A stretch of 64,000 bases of DNA from Silurus meridionalis (taxonomy: Eukaryota; Chordata; Actinopteri; Siluriformes; Siluridae), in the NCBI RefSeq assembly GCF_014805685.1, contig NC_060907.1, positions 6,492,992 to 6,556,991 of the forward strand, given 5' to 3'. Made by a program: the position numbers and the translations under genes. The notes under the pieces were generated by a model. It did not search any database, was not told the DNA's origin, and saw only the letters and a list, made by a program, of their open reading frames with translations. This document shows positions 14,815-36,781 of this stretch, piece after piece; positions within the stretch are counted from its first letter, which is position 1, and every line of letters begins with the position of its first letter.

Positions 14815-15130
14815 ATCAGGGTTTCCGCAGGTTTCGCCAAGTCAAATTTAAGACGTTTTAAGACCATTAAGAATGAAAATCAAGATCTATATCACAACAT
14901 CAAAAACACACACAAATATGTTGTTAGTGACTGGTTATAACTGAGCCCAAAATTCATTCTTTTCAAGCCAAATATCGATAATAACGCTTTACGTATATGG
15001 TACAATCCGAGAGAGATTTGCCCAATAACAAAAATCTGATTGGCTATTGCATGTTGGTCTCATTTTTAGTCTTAAAACAGCTAATTTATTTAGACTAGCG
15101 AAAGAAAGGACTACAACACCATGGAAACAA
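14815..15130. repeat. DNA-transposon-derived repeat with cagggtttccgcagg end
   Basis: Left end cagggtttccgcaggtttcg. Interior blocks (caatccgagagagatttgcc, actagcgaaagaaaggacta) recur at 21.03-21.15 kb. The copy near 20.9-21.3 kb ends in cctgcggaaaccc, the complementary terminus. A hAT-like origin is inferred. Confidence 0.55.
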
Positions 15131-15154
15131 AGATGCGGATGAATTCCCTCTTGA

Positions 15155-15335
15155 ATCTGGTTCCTCTAACGGTTCCTTCCTCATGCCATCTCAGGGAGTG
15201 TTGCCTTCTCACAGTTACCACTGGCTTGTTCATTAGGGACAAACTTATACAATTTTAATTACTACTTCATCTCTGTAAAGCTGCTGTGACACAATGTCCA
15301 AGGTTAAAAGCGCTATACGAATAAAAATGTATTGC
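15155..15335. repeat. LINE-type 3'-end repeat, copy 1
   Basis: Shares ggttcctt...cctcatgccatctcaggga, tgttcattagggacaaactt, ctgtaaagctgctgtgacac and aaaagcgctatacgaataaa with copies at 17.51-17.69 and 25.25-25.43 kb. This is a common teleost repeat, probably the 3' end of a LINE; the class is uncertain. Confidence 0.6.
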
Positions 15336-15359
15336 ATTAATTGACATTTACATTTATGG

Positions 15360-16540
15360 CATTTGACAGACACCTGTAGATCCCTGTGTGACGAGTCTTG
15401 AAGCAGGTCTTCTATGTAACCTGAAAGATGGTGAGATCATTCGGTTTTATTTGAGATTTGGAGGTGGCTTGGTGCAGTGTGGGTGAGAAGTGCTGTGAGG
15501 TAAATGGGTGGTCCATTTTTGGCTTTCTAGGTAAGCATCAGTGTTTTAAATCCATCCAGATTGTATTCCTTCACCACACCTCGGATAGTTCCTGGACTAA
15601 TCACGACTCTGGCCAGGATAAAGAAAATGAATGAATGTGCTTTGACAGAACTAAGATGTGGTATCAGTATCAGTATTGATGTATCCCAGTCTTACCATTT
15701 GTTATGTCTCCCATTGTTTGTTCTTGGCACTTGAGCGATTTTTCCCTCAATGAAATCCAACAGAAATTTCTTGTTCTTCTGAGAGACTCGTCCATATTAC
15801 GTGGATCGACAGGGCTCAGCTGGGCTTTTTTTTTTTAATAGCCAAGCTGGAGTATTAATAAACCCACCATATAAACTCATGCTTCATTTCTGCTGCTATG
15901 AACCAGAGGGCAGCATCGATCTACACAGTCACACAGCTGTCACATTAATACACCTTCATGCCAAGGAAGCCAGATGCACAATATACACAATCAAGTGAGC
16001 CAAGCTGCGTAAATGCCCGTGACTTACGACCACTCCAGCATCAAACGGCGCCCAGCGATGTCACAGTGGGAGATATATTCAGCTTTTTAGTTTTGCGTGT
16101 CTAAATTGAGCTTGAGGTCTGACCTCAGAAAAGCACGATGCTTTTCCCTCGATGGCTGCCATTTTGAAACGCACCATTAGAAGAGGCATCTCATTACTGT
16201 TTGTAAAGATGCAAATACTTAATCAGTCCTGACATTTTGTTTCTTATCTTTGTTTCATCTTCTTGATCTTTTCTGTTCGGGTGCTAAAAGGACATAGTGG
16301 CAGAATAATCCTCATTAAATGTGTTAGAGAATGTGTGAGGAGGAAGCTGGTTGGAGGTTTGAGTTTTCATGTGTCTCCACGCCAGCCTTTGCTCCCCCAG
16401 GTTAGCTACAAAAAAAATGTTGCCCTGTCAAAAGGAGTAAATTTGAACAACAATAATTTTACAGCTATCCATGGTCAGGAATCAAGAATGCTAAACTGGA
16501 TTTATTGGTAGCTTAGCTAGCTTAGGTTAGCGTATTGAAT
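15360..16540. other. gene-free intergenic sequence
   Basis: No coding exon, RNA gene or clear element found. Short open frames here have no recognisable domain. Confidence 0.4.
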
Positions 16541-16544
16541 TTTG

Positions 16545-16690
16545 GATCCAAGGGTCATGATTCCAGTAACATCAAGCAGCCACTTCTTGGCCCCTGAGCA
16601 AGGCCCCTAACCCCATAGCTGCTCAGTTGTATGAATGAGATAAATGTAAGTTACTATGAAACGGTGTCTGCCAAATGCCATACTTGTAAA
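16545..16690 (+). repeat. tRNA-derived SINE
   Basis: Contains the family core: ttggatccaagggtcatgat, cccctgagcaaggcccctaa, gctgctcagttgtatgaatg and tctgccaaatgcca at the 3' end. Confidence 0.65.
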
Positions 16691-17259
16691 CGTCTGCTTC
16701 TGAATCACATGCATCTGTGAACTCGTGTATGCAGAAGAGGGCAGATTACACTGTCCTCTGAGGGTATTAAGCTGCCCATTAAGCATCATGAGTTGACTGC
16801 CTTTACATGTCTCTGAGGAATCATGTTTGCAGTCTTCCTCTGACTGTCATATGCTTGGGGGGAGCGATGGGAATTAGCAAATTGAACAGAAAAATTTGAA
16901 AGAAACAAATTAATGCTACAGTACAGTGTCTGGAAAACCGAAGGAAAAAAATCCTTAGTTTGCATTAGATTTATTTTTGCTGTTTGTATGATTGCAAGGT
17001 TTAATCTCTAGTGCTATTGTCGACTCGATTTGGTCACACAACATTAACTCGTCTCACTTTCTCATGTGCAAATTTGGTCTCTTGGTGATATCGCTGCCAA
17101 AAACGGCTCGCCATATTTAAAAAATAAGTACGTTACAAATTAATTCTAGAAAACTGGAGAGCTAAGAATTAAAAACAAAATGATGTATGGTGTAGATTTT
17201 ATTTAATCTAGATTTTATTAACCAATGAATTACATTTTACATATGCTGTTTCTCTGTCA

Positions 17260-17500
17260 TTGAACATTTAAAAGCTCTGGCATAAAGGAGTTGATGTTGA
17301 CGTTGAATCAATAATGAGCTTGTTAAGTAAGTTGAGCTAGTTTACGAGTTGCTCAGTAGCTCTTGGTTACACAACTCCAACTGACTGCATAAGAAATATA
17401 AGAAAGGGCATTACACATCATCACACACTCCAGTGCTCATGATATTTCTCACTCTCCGGTGTTTGTAATGTTTTAATGATTTTTATTTACATGGATGGTG
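17260..17500. repeat. dispersed repeat shared with 31.12-31.26 kb
   Basis: Blocks cattgaacatttaaaagctc, cacaactccaactgactgca and tgatatttctcactctccgg recur in order at 31.12-31.26 kb inside an SLC5A7 intron. Family not recognised. Confidence 0.5.
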
Positions 17501-17507
17501 TTCCCAT

Positions 17508-17690
17508 TTTAAGTCTGGTTCCTCTAAAGGTTTCTTCCTCATCACCATCTAAGGGATTATTTCCTTGCCACAGTCACTTCAGGCTGCTCATCAGGTATAA
17601 ATACACATACATTTAAATATAAGTGAATTCTGTTCTATAATTCCTACATTCTGCAAAGCAACTTTGAGACAATTTATTATTCATTATCAT
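17508..17690. repeat. LINE-type 3'-end repeat, copy 2
   Basis: Contains gttcctctaaaggtttcttc, ttccttgccacagtcacttc and gcaaagcaactttgagacaa. It has the same order of blocks as the copies at 15.16 and 25.25 kb. Confidence 0.6.
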
Positions 17691-18606
17691 TTGATGTCTT
17701 GTTTGTCAGTTCACTGTATATATGTACTGTGTTTTTTTCCCCTCCTCATCCACAGGTTATACTCATATACATATACGCCATAAATATGCCACAGTTGATG
17801 GAGTAGGACCATTCTCGTTTAACTTTTCATCGACGTCAGAAGTGACCTTTGATCCGTTTGCGGCGGCATCCCATACTTCCTGCCGCACGACTCTCCTCTT
17901 CACCTTCTCGGCCGATGTGATTGGTGGCTCTGCTTCCTTCTCTAAGGGTTATGGCTGCACCTCGACGTTTTAATCAGCTCTAATGGATCTGCTGGCTGGG
18001 GCTCAACTTGGTAAAAATCAGCCACACACACACAAGCACGCACGCATACACACACTCAGAGACTCCACCCTGTGTAGATATGACCCTCAGAAAGCCTGAT
18101 GTGCTTCTGTTACTGATAGAGCCTGAACATCTTGTACAAATGCATCAGTGTAATGATAAAAGCTCGTTTTATAGCGAGGTGCTCTTCATAAATATGACAA
18201 ATGTTCCTAAGAACATTTTTTTAAGTGACTGCAATGAAAATGGGTATTTCTTATGTCTTTATTTCAAACACTGATACTGTGAAGTGTTATTGGAATGCCG
18301 TTGCCTTGAAGCACTGCAAACAGTCATCATGAGAGTTTGGAAAGTATTATATAAATGATCATTATTAAAGAATATATATATTGGTGTATAATCCAGCGGG
18401 GATGGTATAAGTCTTTTATTGATAATATTTCTAGAGGTGTTTAATAACCAGTCTATTTCACTAGGATTTGTTTTCTAAACTCTAGAATTTGAAGCACTGA
18501 TAAACAACACTACATTAAAAAAAATAGTCATGTCCTCACCAACTTCTTGTTTCTCTCTCTCTTTATGTGTCAGAACAATGTGTATTCATATTAACCTGTA
18601 AACAAT

Positions 18607-19212
18607 GGTACAGTATTTACTATATGGACAGATTTGTGCTTCTTAAACATCCCATTCCACATTTAAATTTACAGGGAGGACTGTGGTGAGCAGGACTGTT
18701 GAATTCCATCCCTGGAATAGGCTAAGAGCAGGAACAAACAGGTCTTCACAAAGAGACAATGGAAACATTGGAGTATAAATACAAAAACTAATCAAAAGGC
18801 AAAAAATAAACAGTTGTGGGATGTTATTTCATCAACCACCTCCACACTTCTGGGAAGATGTTCCACTATATTTTAAAATGTCTGTGGAGATTTGTGCTTA
18901 TTCAGCCACAAGTAAAGTCAGATACTGATGTAGATGAGGTGAGGAGACCTGTGGTGCGGTCAATGCTCCAATTCATTTCATAGGTGTTCAATAGGGTTGA
19001 ATAGGGTTGAATAGGGTCCACTCTATTATCATGGTGCTGGCATAGGGGCATTGCCATGTTAGAACAGCTTTGGGTCTCTAAGTGAAGGGACACTAGATGT
19101 TAACACATCTAGAAACATCCTATACAATTGTATGCATATGTGGTAACAGTTTGTTGAAGAACCACATATGAAGAGAAAAGTTGGATGTTCCAATACTTGT
19201 GTCTATATACCG
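18607..19212. repeat. MITE-like element of the TATATGGACAAA family
   Basis: Begins near actatatggacagatttgtg and ends near ccaatacttgtgtctatata. The interior contains ttctgggaagatgttccact, as in the copy at 22.9 kb, and aacatcctatacaattgtat, as in the fragment at 38.2 kb. Confidence 0.6.
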
Positions 19213-19214
19213 TA

Positions 19215-20140
19215 GTGTAAATCCCCAACAGTTAAACAAGTTAATCTGACATCTGTCCACATCATTTATTTAATAAAAACCTTTCTTTTCACCAAGGTTC
19301 TATGTCACTTGATTACACGGTTTAGATACCAGACGTCAGTTATATTTTGCATGAGTGCCAATCACACCACTGCAGTTCTCCTTCGTCTATGATTGGCATC
19401 CAGCAGTGAATAAGTGGACTGTGATTTTTTTATTTATTTTTTATTTTCCCCCACCCCCCTGCAGGGTTTTGTGCTCTTAATACACGGGAGGGGGGCAGGA
19501 GTGGTGTATGTGGAGTGTTAGAGTGGTGTATGTGTGTATGTATTAGAGGACAAATAACTGAGGGACTGAAATGGCAAAAGAGAACGGAACGAGCAAGCTT
19601 GTGGATGTAGAAACCTTTTTGTCTGCTAATAAAACAGCACTGATTTATGTCCAATCAGCAAGACGTGAGGGAAAGCAGATGCTGCGTCAAAGCACGAGAG
19701 CCGAAAGTAACACGAGGCATAAAATAATGGACGATAATGGAAAAAAATGGCATTTATTTTGAATCAAGTAATAGACATCCTTAGGAGAAAAATCCGATTA
19801 TTTACTATACTCAAATCATATATCTTTAAACCGTTTGTAGGAGTGGTATGTGAATGTTATATAATTTTTTCTCTTATTTCTATGAAATTTCTCTTATTTG
19901 TAATAAGGGAACATATTGGAAGATATTTAAGAGAAAATAAAAATTCTAAATTGTTTAATTTTTTTTTTATAACATTTAATATTATGAAATTGGGATTATA
20001 TTTCAATATTGTCAAATTATTTAATTGGACTGTGTGCAAGTAGGTAGTATGTAGAAAATCATACATGTGAGTCTAAAATGTATTTTGTAAAAGTAGTAAA
20101 CTTCAGCTTGTTTCATTCCAGCACTGTGTTGCTGAGATGC
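19215..20140. other. gene-free AT-rich sequence
   Basis: No gene or element supported. The overlapping short open frames at 19.6-20.05 kb are AT-rich and lack recognisable domains. Confidence 0.4.
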
Positions 20141-20248
20141 TCTGCTACATGTCCAACATGCTGCACTTTTTGCTTAAGAGGATCAGATAAAGGTGCAGTG
20201 CTCTCATCTGGAACCAACACGACGCTTTATTGAGATAAATCGGTAGAG

Positions 20249-20249
<1 letters not shown>

Positions 20250-20310
<61 letters not shown>
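20250..20310. repeat. (GT)n(GA)n microsatellite
   Basis: About 24 GT units run directly into a GA run and a G-rich tract. Confidence 0.95.
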
Positions 20311-20313
<3 letters not shown>

Positions 20314-20581
20314 GGGGGCATTTTTGCTTTGCACATCCTCATAGCATTCTTTATCTCTTTCCTCCCCCTCTTTCTTTTATACATACTGCTCTCTCTCCCA
20401 TTTCCACCCACCATCTTTCTCCATCTCTCTCTCTCCCTCCTTACAAACCCCAATCGTGTCCTCTCTCTCTCTCTGTCCATTTTTCAATTAGACGTCTTGC
20501 AATTACATTATAGGGGACATCACTTAAGGAACACAGAAATAGTACAGCACTGTTCAGTTGACTAAAAATGAGGGGGGAGAG

Positions 20582-20582
<1 letters not shown>

Positions 20583-20621
<39 letters not shown>
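20583..20621. repeat. (GA)n microsatellite
   Basis: A near-pure GA run of about 17 units. Confidence 0.9.
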
Positions 20622-20623
<2 letters not shown>

Positions 20624-20839
20624 CAGTGAGGTTATACAGTTCATATGAGAGAATAAGACAGAGAGACAGCAATATACAAATCGGGTTTATGATTCCAACA
20701 TGAACAATCCCTTCGGAAAGCAGTAGGGACATTTAATTTTCTTGAAGTGTAGATGTGGATACCTGCATTTTCAGCATTTCATTCATTAAAAAGTGACACA
20801 TTTTTATCCGTTCATAGTTACATTTAATCCCCTTAAGGG

Positions 20840-20905
20840 AGGTGGTAGCTCATTGGTTATGGCTCTGGGTACTGATCGGAAGGTCGGTGGTTCAATAGAC
20901 CTTTG
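20840..20905 (+). repeat. tRNA-like head of the SINE family
   Basis: ggtggtagctcattggttat followed by gatcggaaggtcggtggttc resembles the tRNA-like 5' part (A box and B box region) seen at 61.39 kb. The 3' body is absent. Confidence 0.5.
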
Positions 20906-21325
20906 AATAGACCTTTAAGTATGACATTTATGACCTGTATCACGTCTTAAACTTACACAAAAATAAACTGACACACAAATAAAACTTGCACTTCCACATA
21001 GCTGAAAAATAAAATCTGTTTTACATCTGTGGAACAGTCCAAGAGAGATTAATATCAATAACAGAAAGCTAAATGACTGTTGCATGTTAGTCTCATATGT
21101 AGTCTTAATACAGCAAATTATATTCAGACTAGCGAAAGAAAGAACTGCAACACCACTTAAACAAACAAAAATAAAAGTGCTGTGGGAACAATTTATTGAG
21201 CATTAGAGGTAGAGTTACATGGACATCGGAAAATTAAGACCTCTTTAAAATTAAGTCTTAGAACAGCAAAATTATTATGTTTTGAGGCCTATAACTTTTT
21301 GAGACCCCTGCGGAAACCCGGTGTA
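20905..21325. repeat. second copy of the cagggtttccgcagg transposon-derived repeat
   Basis: Shares interior blocks with 14.8-15.1 kb. Its right end, cctgcggaaaccc, complements the left end of that copy. Confidence 0.55.
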
Positions 21326-21329
21326 TCCT

Positions 21330-22855
21330 GGCTGATCCTGCGATCGGACCCCAGCTTCTTAACATCACTGGAATATAGGAAAAAAGAATTTTGCTGTCCT
21401 GTAAAGTACCTTTACCTTTAATGGTAAGGAGACAAACAAGAAACTGAGAAACAAACACACACATTGAGAAATTTTAAAAGGCCTCCATCCATCATGAAGG
21501 CTTGGTTTTAGTTTGACCTCTGACTGGAACAAAGCGTTGAGACTGGAGATTCCTTTCATTAAACATCTCTTAAAATTTTTTGTCCATTTCTGTGGAAGGT
21601 CTGCAAATGAAAGTAGTTTGACAAGTGCATTGATACACAGCCAGAACTTTCAGACCTGAGGGGAAAGCTTCTACTTTATATTGCTCTTCAGATGTGTGTG
21701 TGTGATGTCTCTTGTGAATTAGTATACGCAGGCTTGTGTAGGCTTTGTAAAAGCTCAGACCCTCTTCTATATCACTGCTTTTGTTACATAACTGAAGCCG
21801 TAGCTCATCCCTTGAGGCTTTAGCATGCTGTTCCAGCCAAAGATGAGGAGACGCAAGAGCGAGACACCATTTTAGCATCAGGTCACTTTATTTCTCTGGT
21901 TACTGGTTTGTGAGACATGCAACAGCGAAGCATTATCTGTGCTTGAGAGTAATTGAGACACAGATAGAAGGTTTACTGAAAAGTCCCCAGAGGCAAATGG
22001 AGTTTGAATGTCTGTCTTCTTCCCCAGAGTGCCATGGACCCGGAGTCACGCCCAGCGATATCGATCACTTAAACAGCTCAGGACTAAAACCTAAAGTGAC
22101 CTCAGTCGTTCAATTATCATAAAGAGCTCTTTGAATTATTACAGCCGCAAAACACCGGACTAGAAAAGGAAATCGATGAGACTTAGCATAACCACAGTGT
22201 CAGTATCGTCTGAAGATTTGAGTAACAAAAATCCACCTTTTTTGTTCTTTTTAAACATCCGGTCACGCTGATGTATAACGACACTTAGAAAAGCTTGAGA
22301 CACTGGGGCATTCATGTGCCAATCTGCAGCTGTATTGTGACTACCCGGGCAAAAAATGGCCCCTTTACCTGACTGACTGCTCTTTTGATTTTGCTGTCAT
22401 CAATCAGAACCCTGGCCTCATGACAGCTCTGGTTTGATGTTGACGTGATCTCAGGGTGAGGACCCTCCTGTTACCTGACGTCGGAAAAAAAAAAGGCAAA
22501 CAAATATAGGGAAAAAAATGTCTCTGGATTCTATTCTGGCAACAGTGACATGACTGCTGTCAGGAGGAGAAAAAAGGAAAATGGAGAGACCGAGAGAGAA
22601 GGCATTGTGAATACTAGAGATGCTAAAATAGAAAAAGGTTGATGTGATGAAGATGAGGAATCTTGTTGCTTGGATGATATGCGATGTGTGGAGCTTAGAC
22701 CCCCATGGCATGTACTGTACACATTTCTGGAGAACGTTTAGATTATTATTTGTCGCACCACATAAGTTAAATATTATTCCAGTCTTTGAGATTACGTGTA
22801 TCACTTTTTACTAAGTTTGAGGTAATAATACATTTTATTTTTAAAGATGTATTCA
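21330..22855. other. gene-free intergenic sequence
   Basis: No exon is supported. The stretch about 21.95-22.13 kb is less AT-rich than its surroundings and may be a conserved non-coding block. This is only an impression from base composition. Confidence 0.3.
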
Positions 22856-22856
22856 T

Positions 22857-23440
22857 ACACTATATGGAAAAAAAAGTTGTACACCTGACCATAAGATTTA
22901 TTTGAGCTTTTTAAAGATCCCATTTCACATTTAGTCTCCATTTGCTCTTATAATAACCTCCACTCTTCTGGGAAGATGTTCCACTAGAGTTTGGAGTGTG
23001 CTTGTAGACATTTATGCTCATTAAACCACAAAAGTGTTAGTAAAGTCAGGTACTGATGTAGGTGAGGAGGCTTGGGGTAGCTCATATGTTAAATCGGACC
23101 AAACAGACCAGTCTTCGCTCCCAACGTGCCTCAGTGAGCCGAGGCTGTATAGGGATATATCAAGAGGGTGTATCAATATAATGTGTTTTTTTAATACTTC
23201 CATTAAACTGCCTGTCTTTATTTCTGCTGAATAAAATCATCATTTTTGACACCACAACCCTGAATGCTGAACTTTATATCTTTATTTGGTATAGTAACAT
23301 TTTTCATGGATTTGCTCCTACTTAAGGTGAAGGGAGGATTTTATGCTACAGCATCCAAAGACATCCTATAAAATTGTGTGCCTCCAATTTTGTGGTAACA
23401 GTTTGGAGAAGAACTTCCTTTTGCTGGAAAAGTCAAATTA
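22857..23440. repeat. MITE-like element of the TATATGGACAAA family
   Basis: Begins cactatatggaaaaaaaagt and contains cttctgggaagatgttccac. It ends near ggtaacagtttggagaagaa, matching the 18.6-kb copy. Confidence 0.6.
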
Positions 23441-23444
23441 GTTT

Positions 23445-24900
23445 AAAAGAGACAACCGATACCAGTTTCGGTTATGACTGAAGTTTGTAGCTCGGTATGG
23501 TCATTTCTTTATTTAGGCAATTTATGCCTGTAGTATAATCATACAAATTTGAAGCTGTTGCCTTCTTAGCGTTACTTCCTGTTTAAAGCTGATATTGTTA
23601 AGACTTGGGATTTGAGTAGATTTTTTATTGATCTTCTTTTAATTTCAAAACATTTGCGGCATTTAGCAGACGCCCAAAAGATGAGTCAATTAGATAAAGA
23701 AAGATAAAGAAAGAAAGAAATAACCTTCACATCTATGCTAGTTGGTCATGCTTAGCACAGCCATGCGATTTCTTTTTTTATTTAATATTTTTTAAGCAAT
23801 ACACTCCACTCAGGAATCATCACAGAGCTTGTAACTGATGATCAGATCCATCTATTGATCAGTCACAATTCACACTATTTTTTAATAGTGGGCTAATACA
23901 GAGGCAAATTTTATGCTAATGTTTACCGATCTATTTCAGGCTTGTTTTCCAAGAATTGAAAACTAGTAAATGACAATATAGGATATTTCCAGGGCAGATT
24001 AGAAAACCTGCTATTAGGAATCGATCTCTTCAGAGCCGTTCTGTCTGGCTATTACCAGAAATGGCACCAATGTCATAGCCATGATTGATGTTAGGCCAAT
24101 GCCCAGAAAAAGGACATGATATGTTTGATCATATATAGTTGGTCAACAAATGGAAAATCTTAAAAATTTTTATTTTCGTTCCGTGCTTATGTGCTTGGTC
24201 TGAAAAAACAAAACAAACAATTTGCCATTAAATATTAGCATATCAGGAAAATAAGTCATGGTATCAAGCTATCTCTGGCCATTACGGCTTCAGGCTAGCA
24301 AGCTACGGTTAAAGATGTTTTGACTAAAAGGAGCCCAGCTCCATATCCGCTTACATACGACTTTCCTTATCGCTCTGATCACATTAAACCTCACGTCTTC
24401 TGGTACGATTACGTTCCCCATCACACTCAATTAGCTAGCGAGCTTTTAACGAGGGTCCGATCTGATTATACGGCCTCCTCTGATAAGACTGATGACTCCT
24501 TTACAGATGCTGAGGCAGTGAAAGAAGCTGGTGCTACAGATGGCCTTCTGAAAGGGCTTCTGCTCTCTAACAGCACACAGGGGAGCACACTGGCAGTCTC
24601 GCAATTAAAGCCAACAATATTAATAAAACGTGATTCGCTTTACAGGACCGTTTGCTTTCAGAAGGAATGTGCCTTGGGCAAAAGCGTTACATTCGCTTTC
24701 ATCTGTGTTTCAGGTTGGAAAAATAATGGCACAGGACAGAATGTTACTGGGTTTATTAGGGGCTTGATAGGCATATATCATAAACTGGCAAGTCACAAGT
24801 GTGTAATATAAGAAACCATATTCAGAGAACATTAACCTCAGAACATTTCAGGATCAACACTGTAAAGCTTTTCTGACTCTTCAACTCATTTTACAATTTT
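23445..24900. other. gene-free sequence with one unassigned 163-codon open frame
   Basis: The open frame 24320-24811 (+) is longer than most spurious ones here. It shows no domain, signal peptide or plausible splice context that I recognise, so it is not called a gene. The rest is AT-rich, with a SINE-like fragment at about 23.66 kb. Confidence 0.3.
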
Positions 24901-24904
24901 TAAT

Positions 24905-25085
24905 CAGTGGATGCTTAGTGGTTGGACTTTGAATCAGAAGGTCATGAGTTTTAAATCCCAGCACTGCCAGGCTGCCACTGTTCTGCCTTTAAGCAAGGCT
25001 TTTAACTCTCAACTGCTCAGTTGTATGAATGAGATCAATGTGACTCTGGATAAAGGCTGCCAAATACGATGAATGTAATGAAGTA
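24905..25085 (+). repeat. tRNA-derived SINE, nearly full length
   Basis: Contains gtggttggactttgaatcag, aaggtcatgagtttt...aatccca (B-box region), tgccaggctgccactgttct, aagcaaggcttttaactctc and agttgtatgaatgagatcaa. Confidence 0.75.
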
Positions 25086-25244
25086 TAAGTGAATAACTAG
25101 GAATAACTTGGAATATAACACAATCGTGGACTGTCCCATTGTTAATGTAAGTAGACCACACTTTAATGTAGTAAGCTCAGTTAAAGCCATCTATAACTCC
25201 TGTATTCTCCTTTCTGCTTGATGTCTTTTGTTACTGTATTTGGT

Positions 25245-25432
25245 CTGGTGTATCTATGCAACCCTTGTTGCATCTAAGGGAGTTTTTTCTTGCCACAGTC
25301 GCCACGGCTTGCTCATCAGGGATAAATGCACACCGTTCACCTTAACTGTTGATTTCTGTAAAGCTGCTTTGAGACAATGTCTGTTGTGAAAAACGCTATA
25401 GAAATAAACTTGACTTGACTTGACTTTTACTT
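25245..25432. repeat. LINE-type 3'-end repeat, copy 3, with tandem tail
   Basis: Ends gctgctttgagacaatgtct, then aaataaacttgacttgactt. The terminal (ttgac)n repeats are typical of LINE 3' tails. Confidence 0.65.
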
Positions 25433-25669
25433 GTACTTTTGTAGCTCAGTTTTGCCATGAAGGTAGCTTCAGTTGCTGACAAAGCATTAGCATCTATAGT
25501 GCTACTACATTTAATTGTGTAGACATCAACAAATGACAAAAAAATGACATGACATCTTTTTTCTTTTACTTGGTGGTAATAATAAAAACATGATTTGTCA
25601 GGTTAATAGGAAATAGCAAAAAAAAAAAGAAGAAGAAGAAGAATAGTAGTAATAATAATGGTAGTAGTA

Positions 25670-25674
25670 GTAAA

Positions 25675-25711
<37 letters not shown>

Positions 25712-25712
25712 G
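25670..25712. repeat. (AAT)n microsatellite
   Basis: About 13 tandem AAT units within a wider AAG/AGT trinucleotide-rich tract from 25620. Confidence 0.9.
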
Positions 25713-26829
25713 TGGTCTGAATGAAATTACAGCTTACTGAATGTCCTTGTAAAAAAAAATAAAATAAAATTAATAAAGATGTAAGTTCTAAAAGATTAAA
25801 TGTATATTGTTTATGTAGAAAATCCAATTGTTACTATGTGGTGTAAAAATGTGTGATTTGTTTAATGAAAATCTAACCAATCAAAAATTTACAGCATTGT
25901 ACGATAAATAATTTACACATACTGTATTTTTTAGAGGTTTCCCTATAAGTAGCTGAAGTTTTGACAGTGACACCAAGTTTGTTTAATATAGAGGATGTAT
26001 TGAAAATCAGAGGACAGAGCCCAGACAGTCACTGTCACACTCAAAGACTGAGCTCTATAATTCTATTGTTGTAGAAGAGGTGATTGATTAGACTATAAAG
26101 CAAGACACATGTCCACTCTCCATCTCCCCAAGTTGATTGAATCAGAAGTCCCCATATTTCAGAGTGTTCCATTAATAGGCCGAGTCGTCTGTGGGATATG
26201 ACACCATATGTAAATCAGCTAGCTGATAGAGCATACAAGCGAGTAAACGTATAAACCCTAAAGACTATTTTCACATTCTGTTGATTGATTCGTGTGGAAA
26301 CTCGTTGGGAGGGTAAATCCTGTGCGTGCACAATAACCAGACTTTTTCCAAGTGCTATTCCGGATGCTCACAAATAGCACGCCCTTAGATCGATTTGATT
26401 TATTTATTTTCATTCTGTAGATATTAATCAGGAGAAAGTGCTCTTAGTCATTGTTAGAGAATGGAATCTTTGGCAGCTCTGGCGACTTAACTGAATTAAA
26501 CTTTCGGTCCAAGGACATGATGGGGGACGAACAAGAGCAAGAGGATCCACGTCACCATAGTCGTTATCATCATCATCATCCTCTCCAACCCCCCAGCCTT
26601 CACCACCCTCAAGAAACTGTCGCAGCAGAGAAGAAAACGCCCAACGCCAATCCCAATCAACCCCCCCCTTCCTTCCCCCTACCCCCTCTCCACCTCTGGC
26701 AATAGAATCAGAGCACTTAGTGGAATGTACGTCAAACAGGAGGTTTTTTTTTTTTTAGCTACATTCGCTTTCAAAGCTGGGGCTTACACGCAGCAACGAC
26801 ACACAATCGTCCAACTTTGTAATACATAA

Positions 26830-27894
26830 TTTATTCATGGTTTCTTTACATTTAGAATCTTTTTTTATGGCTTAAATAAATAAATAAATATAGATTTTTT
26901 TTTTTTTAGCCTAAAATCTTTTTTTCTTCACCAAACTGAGTAACTCCAAGAACACAGTAAAATAAAATTATTGATTTGTACAACTTTAAAATATATTAAA
27001 ATATACAGTTTATATGTACACATTACACACACACACACACACACACAAATCTGCAAAAAGACAACAAATGAACACCGACTCAAAAATCACAGCACGTATC
27101 CTTTACAAGACTTTTGCAGCAGCGACTACCTTTCTTTAGAAAGTTTCTGCTGAACCGTTTGCATATCAAGCTGAAATTGAAATGGCACCCGCATTTAAAT
27201 ATAGTGCACTACATAGGCAGTCGTTTAAAATTTCTAATTGAACAACGCATCTAGTTAAGGCGATTAACATAGCGCTCCCTTATTCTGTTCTTAGAATTAC
27301 ACAAAAATATGAATATACTGGATGTAATTATCTCACAGTTATGCCATATGTTGTATATCATTAATTGGACTGAAAAACTTGCTAGATTAATGGAACAGCT
27401 AATATAATAACATTAATACATACATTCAATTACAAGAGGATAAGATGGTAATACTGTTTAAAATGGAACTCTGATTTTGGGTTTATAGCTTTTAAACCTG
27501 TTTGCTAATGCACAGTGTATTTTAATTCGTTTTAATAAATAAGTCCTGACCTAGGATAAGGTTATGTAATAAATATTGCCTCAATTAGAACGGGGTGTAG
27601 TCACAGTATCTAGGATTTCCCTCAGCGAAGAGGAGCAAAATGAGTTTATACATACCATAGTGAAGCGTTCTGAACCTTCATCAAACCTGTGTCAGGTTGA
27701 AATGATGTAATATGTGATGAATATGTCACAATTCTTTCCCACATCTGCTCCTGTTTTGCTATTCTGACTGATCCTGTGGCAGCAATGTAAAATCCAATAC
27801 ATACAGTTAAATTGTCCATTTTCATTCGGTGTCAAAGGCGTACATATGACGAGGTGCTGTCCTTCCCATCATGGCCATAGTCCTAATTGGAAAA
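26830..27894 (-). other. probable SLC5A7 3' UTR and flank
   Basis: Minus-strand sequence downstream of the SLC5A7 stop codon. The first minus-strand AATAAA that I see is at 26830-26835, which would give a 3' UTR of about 1.06 kb. It also contains a (CA)n run at about 27026-27048. Confidence 0.4.
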
Positions 27895-36741
<8,847 letters not shown>

Positions 36742-36781
36742 CTTCACTGCGCTTCCGAACACCTCAATGACATGGAGGAGA

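Noticed and set aside
24320..24811. 163-codon plus-strand open frame as a gene
   Set aside because: No domain, no splice context and no recognisable similarity; kept only as a note in the intergenic entry.
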